Source: Rhodospirillaceae bacterium (GTDB taxonomy: Bacteria; Pseudomonadota; Alphaproteobacteria; CACIAM-22H2). Taken from it: a stretch of 64,000 bases of DNA. The notes beneath the pieces were generated by a model. It saw only the letters and a list, made by a program, of their open reading frames with translations. It did no database searches and was not told the DNA's origin. This document shows positions 16,163 through 24,177 of this stretch, piece by piece. How positions within the stretch are numbered: the stretch's first letter is position 1; each line of letters opens with the position of its first letter. Where the stretch lies: NCBI GenBank assembly GCA_022843945.1, contig JALHMR010000013.1, positions 1-64,000 of the forward strand, read 5' to 3'. Position numbers and translations under genes: made by a program.

Positions 16163-16692
16163 TTAACCTGCAAGCGGCCGGAGTTTGAGCGCGCGAGCGG
16201 AGCACTCGTGCAATCTCAGAAGATGCGCTTCAGCACCACGCCCGCCCTGGCCCACCGGCTTCAGGAAGTCCCACGGGTTAAGCGCGCGGCCGAACCGGGG
16301 TTCCCAGGGAATCTCGGTGACCGCGCAGTTCGCCGGAAAGGCGCTCGCGCCCGGCCGCGATTGCGGAAAGTGGCGGACGCTGCCGGCCGGCTTGTCGTCC
16401 AGCGTCATGCTGGCATCGATCACCCGGCCGGCGCAGCCGGTGGAGGGGTTGACGTAGTAGCCGCAGATCGCCGCCTTGCCCTCGTGCTCCACCAGCTTGA
16501 CGTAGATGGAGAGCGGCGTCTCGGTGCCGCCGGTGGTCTTGAAGTTGAAGGTGATGGGCCGTAGGCGGCGTCGGCCGTCTCCTGCCGGAAGACGGTGTTG
16601 GTGCCCGTGGTCTCGCAGCCGGTCAGGTAGACGGCGGCCAGCGCAACGACTCCCACGGTCAGGATCAGCCACTCGCGGCGGTTCATGGTCAT
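16163..16692 (-). pseudogene. Frameshifted small lipoprotein
   Basis: The N-terminus (MTMNRREWLILTVG...YLTGCETTGTN) is a lipoprotein signal with the lipobox LTGC and an AGGGGGACC ribosome binding site. This frame is coherent to about DAAYGP (near 16560) and then becomes low-complexity. The protein-like continuation (PITFNFKTTGGTETPLSIYV..., KAAICGYYVNPSTGC...) lies in another frame down to 16163, so one base is missing within the GGCCC run near 16557-16563. It is either a recent pseudogene or a sequencing error. The product would be a small secreted protein of unknown function, downstream of the NTF2-like gene. Confidence 0.65.
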
Positions 16693-16766
16693 GGCGGTCC
16701 CCCTGTCCTTCGGAGCGCTCTCGCGCAACCTCGGAAGGTTGCGCTGCCGCGCTTTCGAGCCAACGC

Positions 16767-17189
16767 CTACGGCGTTGCTCTAGAACATTCAATCAACTGC
16801 GCCGTGTCGTAGAACTCGGTGAACTCGATCGCCTGCCCCGCCTCGTTGAAGCGCCAGATATCGACCTTGGGCGTGTCGATGCGCTTGTTCGCCTTCAGGT
16901 GATGCCAGGCGGTCGAGCCGATGGCGACGACGGTGTCGCCCTCGCAGACGAAGCGCTCGACCTTGTAGTGGATCATGGTCATGGCGGCGGTGAGGCCCTG
17001 GAGATAACCGCGCACCTCCTCCTTGGAGCGGCGCTGCTTCGTCCACTCGACCGGGGCGGCGCCGTTGGCCAGGGAATGGAACTTCAGCCGGTCGGCCATC
17101 AGGTCCAGCCAGGTCTCGATGCTGCGGCCCTTGCTGTCGTGCCATTCCTTGTAGGCGGCGCGCAGCCTGTCGACCGGTGCCTGGCCCAT
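16767..17189 (-). CDS. NTF2/SnoaL-like protein
   Basis: The 140-residue single-domain protein has the cone-fold features: N-terminal helix DRLRAAYKEWHDSKG, central VRGYLQGLTAAMTMIHYKVERFVCEGDTVVAIGSTAWHH and the terminal strand VDIWRFNEAGQAIEFTEFYDTA. Members include isomerases, hydrolases and stress proteins, so function is open. The ribosome binding site GGGAG is well placed. It precedes the frameshifted lipoprotein in the same direction. Confidence 0.8.
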   Translation of the reverse strand: MGQAPVDRLRAAYKEWHDSKGRSIETWLDLMADRLKFHSLANGAAPVEWTKQRRSKEEVRGYLQGLTAAMTMIHYKVERFVCEGDTVVAIGSTAWHHLKANKRIDTPKVDIWRFNEAGQAIEFTEFYDTAQLIECSRATP

Positions 17190-17355
17190 CCCTGTCTCCC
17201 TGCTTTGCTGACCGACAGCCGGCCCCCGACAGCCAGCAATTGTGAATTGTTAACGCGCGCCATCGGCGGCTGTGTACCAAAAGATACGGATAGCGCCCGG
17301 CCGAAAGACGGGCAAGTGATGGCGGTCACCCCTGAGCTTTAGTTCAGTGCTTCCT

Positions 17356-17388
17356 GTCATTCCCGCGAAAGCGGGAATCCAGTCTTTC
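17356..17388. repeat. REP-like unit
   Basis: GTCATTCCCGCGAAAGCGGGAATCCAG-type unit with perfect TTCCCGC/GCGGGAA arms, a common alphaproteobacterial intergenic palindrome. Related copies lie at 13819, 18307 and 18368. Confidence 0.75.
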
Positions 17389-17448
17389 CGGAGTCAGGAG
17401 CGCCTCTCGCGCGAGCTACGCTCGCGCTGCGGCGCTGTCCGCGCGATC

Positions 17449-18276
17449 TCAGAAGATCGCGCTCGCGAACCGCGCCGCGACGAGCAGGAGGAAGACGCCC
17501 AGCGCCACTTCGAGCTGGCGCTTGGAGAGCGCGTGCGCGATGCGCGCCCCCAGCGGCGCCATCAGCACGCTGAGCGGCGCCATCAGCGCCATGCCGATGA
17601 GCGAGACGTAGCCGATGGAGAGCGGCGGCATCAGCGCCTGGAGCGGCCAGCCGGCGAGCATGAAGCCCACGGTGCCCGCCAGCGAGATCACCACGCCGAC
17701 GGCGGCCGCCGTGCCGATGGCCGCGTGGATCGGCGTGCCGTAGAGCGTCAGCACCAGGGTCGAGACCGAGCCGCCGCCCACGCCCATCACCGCCGAGTAG
17801 AAGCCGATGAACAAGCCGTAGCCCGACATCGCGGCGCGGCCGGGCAGCTGGTCGCCCAGGCGCCAGGCGCGCTCGCCCAGCAGGAACTTGGTGGCGATCA
17901 TCACCGCGGTCAGGGCGAAGAGCAGCTTCATCACCCAGGCCGGGGCCGTGGCGGCGATGAGCGCGCCGGCCCCGATGCCGGCGAGGATGGGGAGCGTCCA
18001 GCGCCGCACCGCGTCGAGCCGCAGGGCGCCGCGCTTGCTATGGGCCAGGGCCGAGCGGATCGAGGTCGGCACGATGACGGCCAGCGAGGTGCCGATGCAG
18101 AGCTGCATGCGCACACTCTCGTCGACGCCGAGATAGCGGAAGATCTCGTAGAGCACCGGCACGGTCACCGCCCCGCCGCCGATGCCGAACAGCCCGGCCA
18201 AGAGGCCGGTGAGCGCCCCGCCGGCGACGATGGCGGCGGCGAGGGTGGCTAAATCGGAGAGGGGGATGTCGGACAA
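17449..18276 (-). CDS. TauE/SafE family sulfite exporter-like permease
   Basis: The 275-residue integral membrane protein has about eight hydrophobic segments and two family signature regions: GLLAGLFGIGGGAVTVPVL near residues 23-41 and YSAVMGVGGGSVSTLVLTLYG near 154-174. Members export sulfite, sulfonates or other anions. The first codon used is TTG (encoding MSDIPL) with no strong ribosome binding site, so the start is uncertain. It may export sulfite from thiol oxidation such as that started at 1122, but no local operon supports this. Confidence 0.9.
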   Translation of the reverse strand: MSDIPLSDLATLAAAIVAGGALTGLLAGLFGIGGGAVTVPVLYEIFRYLGVDESVRMQLCIGTSLAVIVPTSIRSALAHSKRGALRLDAVRRWTLPILAGIGAGALIAATAPAWVMKLLFALTAVMIATKFLLGERAWRLGDQLPGRAAMSGYGLFIGFYSAVMGVGGGSVSTLVLTLYGTPIHAAIGTAAAVGVVISLAGTVGFMLAGWPLQALMPPLSIGYVSLIGMALMAPLSVLMAPLGARIAHALSKRQLEVALGVFLLLVAARFASAIF

Positions 18277-18306
18277 GAAGTCGTGCGCTGGCGCGCCCTA
18301 TCGTGC

Positions 18307-18351
18307 TGGACCCCGGATCAGCACTCGCTTCGCTCGTTTGTCCGGGGTGAC
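18307..18351. repeat. REP-like unit, inverted orientation
   Basis: TGGACCCCGGATCAGC ... TTGTCCGGGGTGAC with an internal ACTCGCTTCGCTCGT stem. It has the same ends as the unit at 1769-1814 and faces the unit at 18368. Confidence 0.65.
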
Positions 18352-18367
18352 GAGTATGCCCTTGGTC

Positions 18368-18400
18368 GTCATCCCCGCGAAAGCGGGGATCCAGTCACTC
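18368..18400. repeat. REP-like unit
   Basis: GTCATCCCCGCGAAAGCGGGGATCC with perfect arms, 16 bp after the inverted unit at 18307-18351, forming a BIME-like pair between the TauE and flagellin genes. Confidence 0.75.
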
Positions 18401-18434
18401 GGGAGAAGAGGCGGGCGCGTCAGCGCCCGGCCAT

Positions 18435-19250
18435 TCAGGAATTAAACAGGTTCAGCAGGGTCTGCGGCCGGGCGTTGGCGATGTTCAAGGTGCTGCCGCC
18501 CAGCGACTGCTTGACCTGGAGGGCGCGCAGCTTGGCCGCCTCGGCGGCGAGGTTGGCGTCGACCAGCGAGCCGAGGCCCTCGGTCACCGCGTCCGACAGG
18601 GTCTTGGCGAAGGAGGACTGGAACTCGACGCTCTTCTGGTTGGCGCCGAGCGTGCCCAGCGACTGGCCGACCAGCAGCGAGGCGGCATCGATCGAGCTGA
18701 TCATCGCCGTGGCGTCGGCGACGGTGCCGACACCCTGCGACAGCGAGGCGGCGACGCCGCCGATGGCCGAAGCGTTGCCCAGCGTCTGCTGGCCGCCGGT
18801 GACGGTCGAGGTCAGGGCCACACTCTGCGAGCCGGCGGAGAGCAGGTTGCGGCCGTTATAGGTCGAGTTGCCGACGATGGTGTTGATCTGCTGCAGCTGC
18901 GCCTGGAAATCCTGGTTGAGGATCTGCTGCTGCTCCGGCGTGTTCGACGGGTTCGAGGCGGCGATCGCCTTGGACTTGAGGTCGCCGAGCAGGTCGGAGA
19001 TCGCCGTGGCGCCGGCGATGGCGGCGGCGTTGATGCCGGTGCCCGAGGACAGGCTCTGCTGCACGGCGTCGAAGGCCTTGAGGTCGCCGTTCAGGCTCTG
19101 GGCGATGGCGAAGATCGAGGCGTCGGTCTCCGGGCCGCTGACGTTCTTGCCGGTGGAGATGCGGTTCTGGACGCGCTCGAGCTGCGTGTTGGTGGCGTTG
19201 AGATTACGCACACCGATCGCCGCACCGTTATTGGTGTTGATGCTGCTCAT
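18435..19250 (-). CDS. Flagellin
   Basis: The 271-residue protein has flagellin D0/D1 ends: N-terminal MSSINTNNGAAIGVRNLNAT, TQLERVQNRISTGKNVSGPETDAS and the C-terminal FQSSFAKTLSDAVTEGLGSLVDANLAAEAAKLRALQVKQ segment ending LLNLFNS. The central variable region is short, as in many alphaproteobacteria. No other flagellar genes are in the window, so this is a lone filament gene. The upstream region carries a FliA-like sequence and a 12-bp palindrome. The cysteine-free product is secreted by the flagellar export system. Confidence 0.92.
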   Translation of the reverse strand: MSSINTNNGAAIGVRNLNATNTQLERVQNRISTGKNVSGPETDASIFAIAQSLNGDLKAFDAVQQSLSSGTGINAAAIAGATAISDLLGDLKSKAIAASNPSNTPEQQQILNQDFQAQLQQINTIVGNSTYNGRNLLSAGSQSVALTSTVTGGQQTLGNASAIGGVAASLSQGVGTVADATAMISSIDAASLLVGQSLGTLGANQKSVEFQSSFAKTLSDAVTEGLGSLVDANLAAEAAKLRALQVKQSLGGSTLNIANARPQTLLNLFNS

Positions 19251-19368
19251 CTGTTGGGCTCGCTTTCTTGCGGGCTCTGTCTGTCAAAGGCTCGCCGGTT
19301 CAGCGGGCCAAGGTCCGGGTCCAACTCGGGCTTATTGCCCGTAGTCGTCTCAAGTATCCGCCAACGAG

Positions 19369-19394
19369 ATATCGGACTCGTTAACGAGCGATTA
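19369..19394 (-). promoter_or_regulatory. Possible FliA (sigma28) promoter for flagellin
   Basis: On the minus strand TAAT, 14 bp, TCCGATAT approximates TAAA-N15-GCCGATAA. The spacer includes the perfect 12-bp palindrome CTCGTTAACGAG (19377-19388). It lies about 120 bp before the flagellin start. Mismatches and short spacing make this a weak call. Confidence 0.3.
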
Positions 19395-19490
19395 CTATAA
19401 TTTTAACTATTCGGGGAGTCAATCACCCTTGCGGTAGTTATCCCCCGCCGCAGCGTCTAGTCTCGCGCCGTCTTTCCCGGGAGTGAACGC

Positions 19491-20003
19491 ATGACGCTGT
19501 CGATGTACCAGGCCTCGGTCCCCGTCTTCCGCCAGATGCTCGAGGCGCTGGGCGGGGTGCTGGCCAAGGGCGAGGCCTTCGCCGCCGAGCGCAAGATCGA
19601 GCCCGCCGTGCTGCTCACCTGGCGCCTCGCCCCCGACATGTTCAACCTCACCCGCCAGGTGCAGGTGGCGAGCGACATGGCCAAGGGCGGGGCCGCGCGC
19701 CTGGCCGGAATCGAGGTGCCGAAATGGGAGGACAACGAGGCGAGCTTCGCCGATCTCAAGGCCCGCCTCGCCAAGACCGTCGACTTCGTCGGCAGCCTCA
19801 AGCCGGCGCAGATCGACGGCTCGGAGGAGCGCGAGGTCACCATCCCGCTCGGCGGTAAGCCGACCGCCTTCAAGGGCCAGCCCTACCTGCTGAAATTCGT
19901 GCTGCCCAACCTCTACTTCCACTGCACCACCGCCTACGCCCTGCTGCGCGCCGCGGGCGTGCCGCTGGGCAAGCGCGACTTCCTGGGGAACTTTCAGTCC
20001 TAA
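19491..20003 (+). CDS. DUF1993 family protein
   Basis: The 170-residue protein matches DUF1993 (DinB-like helical bundle): MYQASVPVFRQMLEALGGVL, RLAPDMFNLTRQVQVASDMAKG, and the C-terminal FVLPNLYFHCTTAYALLRAAGVPLGKRDFLG. The DMF..RQV and FH..TAY segments place candidate residues as in DinB-type metal proteins, but no activity is established. A good GGGAGTGA site precedes the ATG. Its stop overlaps the stop of the convergent amidohydrolase by a few bases. Confidence 0.88.
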   Translation: MTLSMYQASVPVFRQMLEALGGVLAKGEAFAAERKIEPAVLLTWRLAPDMFNLTRQVQVASDMAKGGAARLAGIEVPKWEDNEASFADLKARLAKTVDFVGSLKPAQIDGSEEREVTIPLGGKPTAFKGQPYLLKFVLPNLYFHCTTAYALLRAAGVPLGKRDFLGNFQS

Positions 20004-20935
20004 CGGAAACGCGGCAGCAGCCGGAGCGGATTGGCGCGCTCGATGGCCGCGATCTCGGCGGCGCTCCAGGCGCCGCATTGGGCAAGACCGCGCGCATGCT
20101 CCTCGGCCGTGCGATACGGGTAGTCGGTGCCGAACACGACCTGCGCCGCCGGGATCACCTGCCTGAGCGCCGCCATGGTCGCGGCGTTCGCGGCCTGCGC
20201 CGTGTCGTAGAAGAATTTCTGCAGGGTCGGCGACAGGCCGGCGGGCACCGCCTCCGTCATGCCCGGCGCCTTCATCTGCTCGCGGAAGCGCTCGATCAGG
20301 AACGGCATGGTGCCGCCGGCATGGCTCCAGATCAGCCGCAGGTCGGGATAGCGCGCCGCCGCCCCCGAGAAGACGAACGAGGCGATGGAGCGCGTGGTGT
20401 CGGTGCCGTACTCGATCATCGAGGGCCGGAACATCGGCTGGATGTTCTCGCAGCAGTCCGGGCACGAGGGGTGGGTGTAGACCACGCAGCGGCGGCGGTT
20501 GAGCTCCTCCCAGACCGGCGCCAGGAACGGATCGCCCAGCCAGCGATTGCCGTAACTGGTGAACAGGCCGATACCGTCGGCCTTGAGCGTGTCGAGCACG
20601 TATTCGATCTCGCGTAGCGCGAGATCCACATGCGGCAGCGGCAGCAGGCCGAACATGCCGAACTTCGGCTTGTGGTCGCGCACCAGGGCGGCGGCGTAGT
20701 CGTTGCACTGGCGAGTCATCCGGCGCATGGCGTCCGGGTCCTCGAGCGCCTCGACCCCCGGCGTGGTGATCGAGAGGATCGCCGTGGCCACCCCGCCCCT
20801 CTCCATGTCCTCGAGGCTCTTGGCCAGCGACCAGGCGCGCAAGGGGGGTGCGAGCCGGCCCTTGGCGATCAGCGCCTCCTTGTAGGTCGGCGGCGCCAGA
20901 TGATGGTGGACATCAATGCGATGCGGCTCGGCCAT
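20000..20935 (-). CDS. Amidohydrolase family protein (ACMSD-like)
   Basis: The 311-residue metal-dependent hydrolase begins with the HxH motif (IDVHHHLAP), has TSYGNRWLGDPFLAPVWEELN, VVYTHPSCPDCC (third His), LIWSHAGGTMPF (fourth His) and FGTDYPYR (metal-ligand Asp). This pattern fits the aminocarboxymuconate-semialdehyde decarboxylase-like branch, which decarboxylates or hydrolyses aromatic-derived acids. The start has an excellent GGAGGAAGC site. It lies alone, so the substrate is unknown. Confidence 0.88.
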   Translation of the reverse strand: MAEPHRIDVHHHLAPPTYKEALIAKGRLAPPLRAWSLAKSLEDMERGGVATAILSITTPGVEALEDPDAMRRMTRQCNDYAAALVRDHKPKFGMFGLLPLPHVDLALREIEYVLDTLKADGIGLFTSYGNRWLGDPFLAPVWEELNRRRCVVYTHPSCPDCCENIQPMFRPSMIEYGTDTTRSIASFVFSGAAARYPDLRLIWSHAGGTMPFLIERFREQMKAPGMTEAVPAGLSPTLQKFFYDTAQAANAATMAALRQVIPAAQVVFGTDYPYRTAEEHARGLAQCGAWSAAEIAAIERANPLRLLPRFR

Positions 20936-21057
20936 GCTTCCTCCGGTTCTACGCCAGCCTAGCGCGGATTCAGCGCTTCTTTTAAGGGCTTAGAGTTATC
21001 CCCAGGCGGCCGGCGGGCTTAACCATCAATTATTAAAATTCGCGCTAAAATCTCCCT

Positions 21058-21906
21058 ATGTCCGTGCCGTCCCCAACCCCCACCAATCCGACGGCACCCG
21101 TCCCTTCCCGCGATCCCCTGCCCGCCTTGCGCCAGGCGGCCTCGGGTTCACGCACGCCATTCACCACCCTGGTCGCCATCGCCGTCGCCGAGAGCAACAT
21201 CCAGGCGGAGGCCCGCCATCCGCGCTCCTCGGCCACCGGCGCCTTCCAGATCACCAACAGCACCTGGCTCGAGCTGGTGAAACGCTACGGCGCCGGGGCC
21301 GGCCGCGCCGATCTCGCCGCGCTGGTCACCACCGATGCCGAGGGCCGTGCCACCGTCGCGCCGGAGAACCGCGCCAAGGTGCTCGAGGCGCGCAAGGACG
21401 TCGACCTCTCGGCCAAGCTCACCGCCAAACTCTGCGACGAGAACCGCGCCGGCCTGGCCCGCAAGCTGGGCCGCGCGCCCGCCGAATCCGAAGTGCGCCT
21501 GGCGCATTTCCTCGGCCTCGGCGGGGCGACGCGCCTGATCCAGGCGGCCGCCGACAATCCCGGCGTCTCGGTCAAGGAGCTGCTGCCCAAGGCCTATGCC
21601 CATAATCGGGGCCTGCTCAGCGAAGCCGGTAAACCCATGACCGCCGCCCAGGCCGTCGCCAGCCTGGATGCGCGGTACGGCCGCGATGTCGCGCCGGCGG
21701 CACCGAAAGCGCCGGCTCGCGTACCCGCCACCCTGGTCGCCCAGCTCGCCGAGATCGCCCCGGCCGCGGCGCCGCCAGCGCCGCCCAAGCCCGAGCCCGC
21801 ACCGGTTCAAGTGGCCGCCGCCGAGGCCGAGCCCCCCTCCGTCGATAAGGCGGCCAAGGAGCTCGCCTGCGAAGTCACCGCCAACGGCGTGCGCTGCCTG
21901 TTGTAG
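21058..21906 (+). CDS. Lytic transglycosylase-like protein
   Basis: The 282-residue protein has a lysozyme-like domain: FTTLVAIAVAESNIQ (catalytic Glu near residue 44), SSATGAFQITNSTWLELV, then RLAHFLGLGGATRLIQAA. The C-terminal third is Ala/Pro-rich and low in complexity, ending in a small CEVTANGVRCLL tail that could form a disulfide. No signal peptide is evident at the N-terminus, which is unusual for a peptidoglycan enzyme; export might be by another route, as for flagellum-associated muramidases. Confidence 0.8.
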   Translation: MSVPSPTPTNPTAPVPSRDPLPALRQAASGSRTPFTTLVAIAVAESNIQAEARHPRSSATGAFQITNSTWLELVKRYGAGAGRADLAALVTTDAEGRATVAPENRAKVLEARKDVDLSAKLTAKLCDENRAGLARKLGRAPAESEVRLAHFLGLGGATRLIQAAADNPGVSVKELLPKAYAHNRGLLSEAGKPMTAAQAVASLDARYGRDVAPAAPKAPARVPATLVAQLAEIAPAAAPPAPPKPEPAPVQVAAAEAEPPSVDKAAKELACEVTANGVRCLL

Positions 21907-21909
21907 GGC

Positions 21910-22161
21910 TCACCACCGGTGACGGTGGAAATGCCCGTGATGACGATGGTGCCGGTGATGGCGCCCCTTGCCGATGACAATGCTGAATCCCGATGAGGCG
22001 CGCGGCCCGTAATAGGGGCTGTAGTAGCGCGGATAGGGGTCGTAATAGGGATAGACGGGAACCGCGGCGTAGCTCGGATACGGGTCGTGCCGCACGCACC
22101 CGGCCAGGGCGGGCATCGACAGCAAGAGACTGGCCAGAATCACGCAAGTGCCAGCGCGCAT
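21910..22161 (-). CDS. Small Tyr/His-rich lipoprotein
   Basis: An 83-residue lipoprotein (lipobox LAGC near residue 33 of the longer reading; start at the ATG behind GAGGGGAGTGAG). The mature part is proline/tyrosine-rich (YPSYAAVPVYPYYDPYPRYYSPYYG) and ends in a His-rich tail (GRHHRHHRHHGHFHRHRW split by Arg) likely to bind metal ions such as Ni or Cu, or heme. No known family. It is convergent with the transglycosylase-like gene, only 4 bp away. Confidence 0.7.
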   Translation of the reverse strand: MRAGTCVILASLLLSMPALAGCVRHDPYPSYAAVPVYPYYDPYPRYYSPYYGPRASSGFSIVIGKGRHHRHHRHHGHFHRHRW

Positions 22162-22363
22162 CTCACTCCCCTCTGTATGGGTCGCCACCCGCCTCACCGC
22201 GGACGGTGCCGTTTCGCCCCATAACGGGCCGCGGCTTCGCCATATTCCCCGAAGGGGCCGTATTCCCCTTATGCGCCAAAGCCGTGCCCATGCTTGACGC
22301 GGAACCGCCGGTGGGACGCGGACGTTCCGGCTGGGTGATCAATCAGCTTGGCAGGAGGTAGTA

Positions 22364-22669
22364 ATGTTTTTCCGCAAACTCGCCACGGTATCGGCGGTTG
22401 CTCTGCTGCTCGGAGCCTGCACGGTTACCGATGGCAAGCAGACGGCCGGCGAATATGTCGACGACGCCACCATTTCGACCCGCGTGCGCACGGCCATCGT
22501 GCGCGACCCGAACGTCAGCCTGACTGAGCTCGACGTCAAGACGATGGACGGCACGGTGCAGCTCTCGGGCTTCACCGATCAGCAGGCCAAGAAGACCCGC
22601 GCCGGCGAAATCGCCAAATCGACGACGGGCGTCAAGGACGTCAAGAACGACATCGTCGTCAAGCGCTGA
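22364..22669 (+). CDS. BON-domain lipoprotein
   Basis: The 101-residue lipoprotein (lipobox LGAC) carries one BON domain: DDATISTRVRTAIVRDPNVS, DVKTMDGTVQLSGFTDQQ and GVKDVKNDIVVKR. BON domains bind phospholipid or other surfaces and protect the envelope (OsmY/DolP-like). The start has a strong GGCAGGAGG ribosome binding site. It is monocistronic as far as can be seen. Confidence 0.92.
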   Translation: MFFRKLATVSAVALLLGACTVTDGKQTAGEYVDDATISTRVRTAIVRDPNVSLTELDVKTMDGTVQLSGFTDQQAKKTRAGEIAKSTTGVKDVKNDIVVKR

Positions 22670-22787
22670 GCCGTCTCACGCCCTGACGATAGACTTCGGC
22701 CGAACATCGGCCGACTACCCCTGCGGGAACCGTCGCCGTTCGCTCATCACGGCGGCGGAACCCCGGGGGACCAATTCGCGAGCGGGC

Positions 22788-23438
22788 TCAGCCCGCCCGC
22801 TGCGCATTGTCGATCACTACCTGCATGCGCTTTACCACGCCCGAGACACCCTCGGTGTTGAGCGTGGTCGAGAACTCGTCGCGCTTGGTAAGGATCAGGC
22901 TGACGCTTTCGACGGCGACGTCGACGATGCGAAAGCCACCGTCGTTCTTCACGCGGAAATCCATGCGGATCGGCGCCTGGCCTTCGCGGTCGATCTGCGC
23001 CGGCACGCTGGCCTCGCCGGGGCTCGTCTGCCGCGCGCCGGTAGTGCGGAAGTTATAGCCGCGATATTCCGAGAACTGCGAGGCGTAGATGCTCGCCACG
23101 TAGCGGCCGAAGACGTCGAGGAACTGCTGCTGCTCCTCGGGCTTCAGGCGCTGCCAGTGGCGCCCGACCACGAAGCGGCCGATCTGCGGCACATCGAAGG
23201 CCTTCGAGAACATCTCGTAGAAGCGCTTCTGGCGCTCGGGCGTGGTGACGTTGGGGGCCTTGATGATCGTCAGCGCTTCTTCGGCAAGCTTGTCGATGAA
23301 GGCCTTGGCCCCGGCGGCATCATCTGCGCGGGCCTGCGGCACCCAGGCCGCCAGCGATCCCAGGAAGCCCCCCAGGGCGACCATGGCAAGCAGCGTCCGC
23401 CGTGACACCCGGGCAGCACGCATCATGTGCTTTCTCAT
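22788..23438 (-). CDS. mlaC: MlaC/Ttg2D-like phospholipid-binding protein
   Basis: The 216-residue precursor matches the periplasmic lipid carrier of the Mla pathway: FIDKLAEEALTIIKAP, RQKRFYEMFSKAFDVPQIGRFVVGRHWQRL, EYRGYNFRTTGAR and the C-terminal EFSTTLNTEGVSGVVKRMQ. The signal has SRRTLLAM before the hydrophobic core, so Tat export is possible. The start chosen is an ATG behind GAGG; an upstream start at 23501 would add 21 residues. It is far from mlaD (7243), so the Mla genes are split on this chromosome. Confidence 0.9.
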   Translation of the reverse strand: MRKHMMRAARVSRRTLLAMVALGGFLGSLAAWVPQARADDAAGAKAFIDKLAEEALTIIKAPNVTTPERQKRFYEMFSKAFDVPQIGRFVVGRHWQRLKPEEQQQFLDVFGRYVASIYASQFSEYRGYNFRTTGARQTSPGEASVPAQIDREGQAPIRMDFRVKNDGGFRIVDVAVESVSLILTKRDEFSTTLNTEGVSGVVKRMQVVIDNAQRAG

Positions 23439-23480
23439 CCTCAACCTCGTTGCAGTCGATCCGACCACCTTGGCGCGTCC

Positions 23481-23516
23481 GGCGACAGGTGGCTGTGACA
23501 AAAAAAGGGGGACAAT
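23481..23516 (+). promoter_or_regulatory. Conserved upstream motif, copy 1
   Basis: CGACAGGTGGCTGTGACAAAAA... followed by GGGGGAC. The 16-mer GTGGCTGTGACAAAAA recurs exactly near 28872, in both cases upstream of a rightward gene for a secreted protein (here 23655). It is probably a regulator or promoter site of unknown identity; it also lies between this gene and the divergent mlaC. Confidence 0.4.
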
Positions 23517-23654
23517 TGCTGCTTGTGCAAGTCGCCCAGCGCTCTAGCCGTAGTCTCCGGGCCGAAACTCGGGTTTTTCCCCATGGCTCGCTTGGCCTGA
23601 CGAAGCCATATCGCCCTTAACGGGTGGTGTCCAGCCGCCCGCGGGAGGTTATCG

Positions 23655-23909
23655 ATGCGTTTGATGTTCCTGATGATCAGCCTCGCCCTGATCGCGCTCG
23701 GCATCACTGCCTGCGCCGGCAGTGTGCAGGTCGTTTCTGCCTCGAGTGACGCGGTCATGCTCAAGCATACCGCCGACAGCAGCGGCGCTGCGGCGCGGGA
23801 GGCCGAGAACCTGTGCGGCAATTACTCCAAGAAGGCCCGTTTCCGCTCCAGCCATGACGACATGGGCGGCGGGCAGCGGCAGTCGATCTACGATTGCGTA
23901 CCCCGATAG
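23655..23909 (+). CDS. Small lipoprotein, paralogue of the gene at 26055
   Basis: An 84-residue lipoprotein (lipobox ITAC). The mature part reads VQVVSASSDAVMLKHT..., AAREAENLCGNYSKKARFRSSHDD..., SIYDCVPR. It shares with the 26055 product the pattern V.(S/T)ASS.AV, a central ALC.Y..(Q/K)A..RS.HD and terminal IYDC, with two cysteines that could pair. The family appears small and uncharacterised. The conserved motif at 23481 lies upstream. Confidence 0.75.
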   Translation: MRLMFLMISLALIALGITACAGSVQVVSASSDAVMLKHTADSSGAAAREAENLCGNYSKKARFRSSHDDMGGGQRQSIYDCVPR

Positions 23910-23943
23910 GGCGGCGAGCGCAGCTCCCATCGCCGCCTCCCCG

Positions 23944-23976
23944 GGCGCACGGGCATGGTCACCATGCCCGTGCGCC
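23944..23976. repeat. Perfect 16-bp inverted repeat
   Basis: GGCGCACGGGCATGGT, C, ACCATGCCCGTGCGCC, downstream of the lipoprotein stop. Followed by ACGGGGTTTCTG, so only a weak T-tract. It may act as a terminator for the lipoprotein gene or be another dispersed palindrome. The remaining bases to 24177 hold shorter GC-rich hairpins (CCCCCGCTAGGGGC type) and nothing else recognisable. Confidence 0.55.
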
Positions 23977-24177
23977 ACGGGGTTTCTGCGCCTCCACTCA
24001 AGCTCTAGGGCTCATCTTTCGAGCCCCCGCTAGGGGCGATCGCCGCCCATCCCGCAGCGCGGGAGGGCTCCGTAGATTCCCTTCAGTCTCTGGGGACTCG
24101 TCCCGATAACCGGCGCCCGGGGTCATCTCTACCTTCAGCTTGAGGTTAGCTTCTTCAGCGCTTCTCGGGAGAGAGCC

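Noticed and set aside
16420-16728. Intact 102-residue lipoprotein in the first frame only
   Set aside because: After about 60 residues the frame turns into Ser/Pro/Arg-rich low-complexity sequence while a normal protein continues in another frame, so a frameshift fits better.
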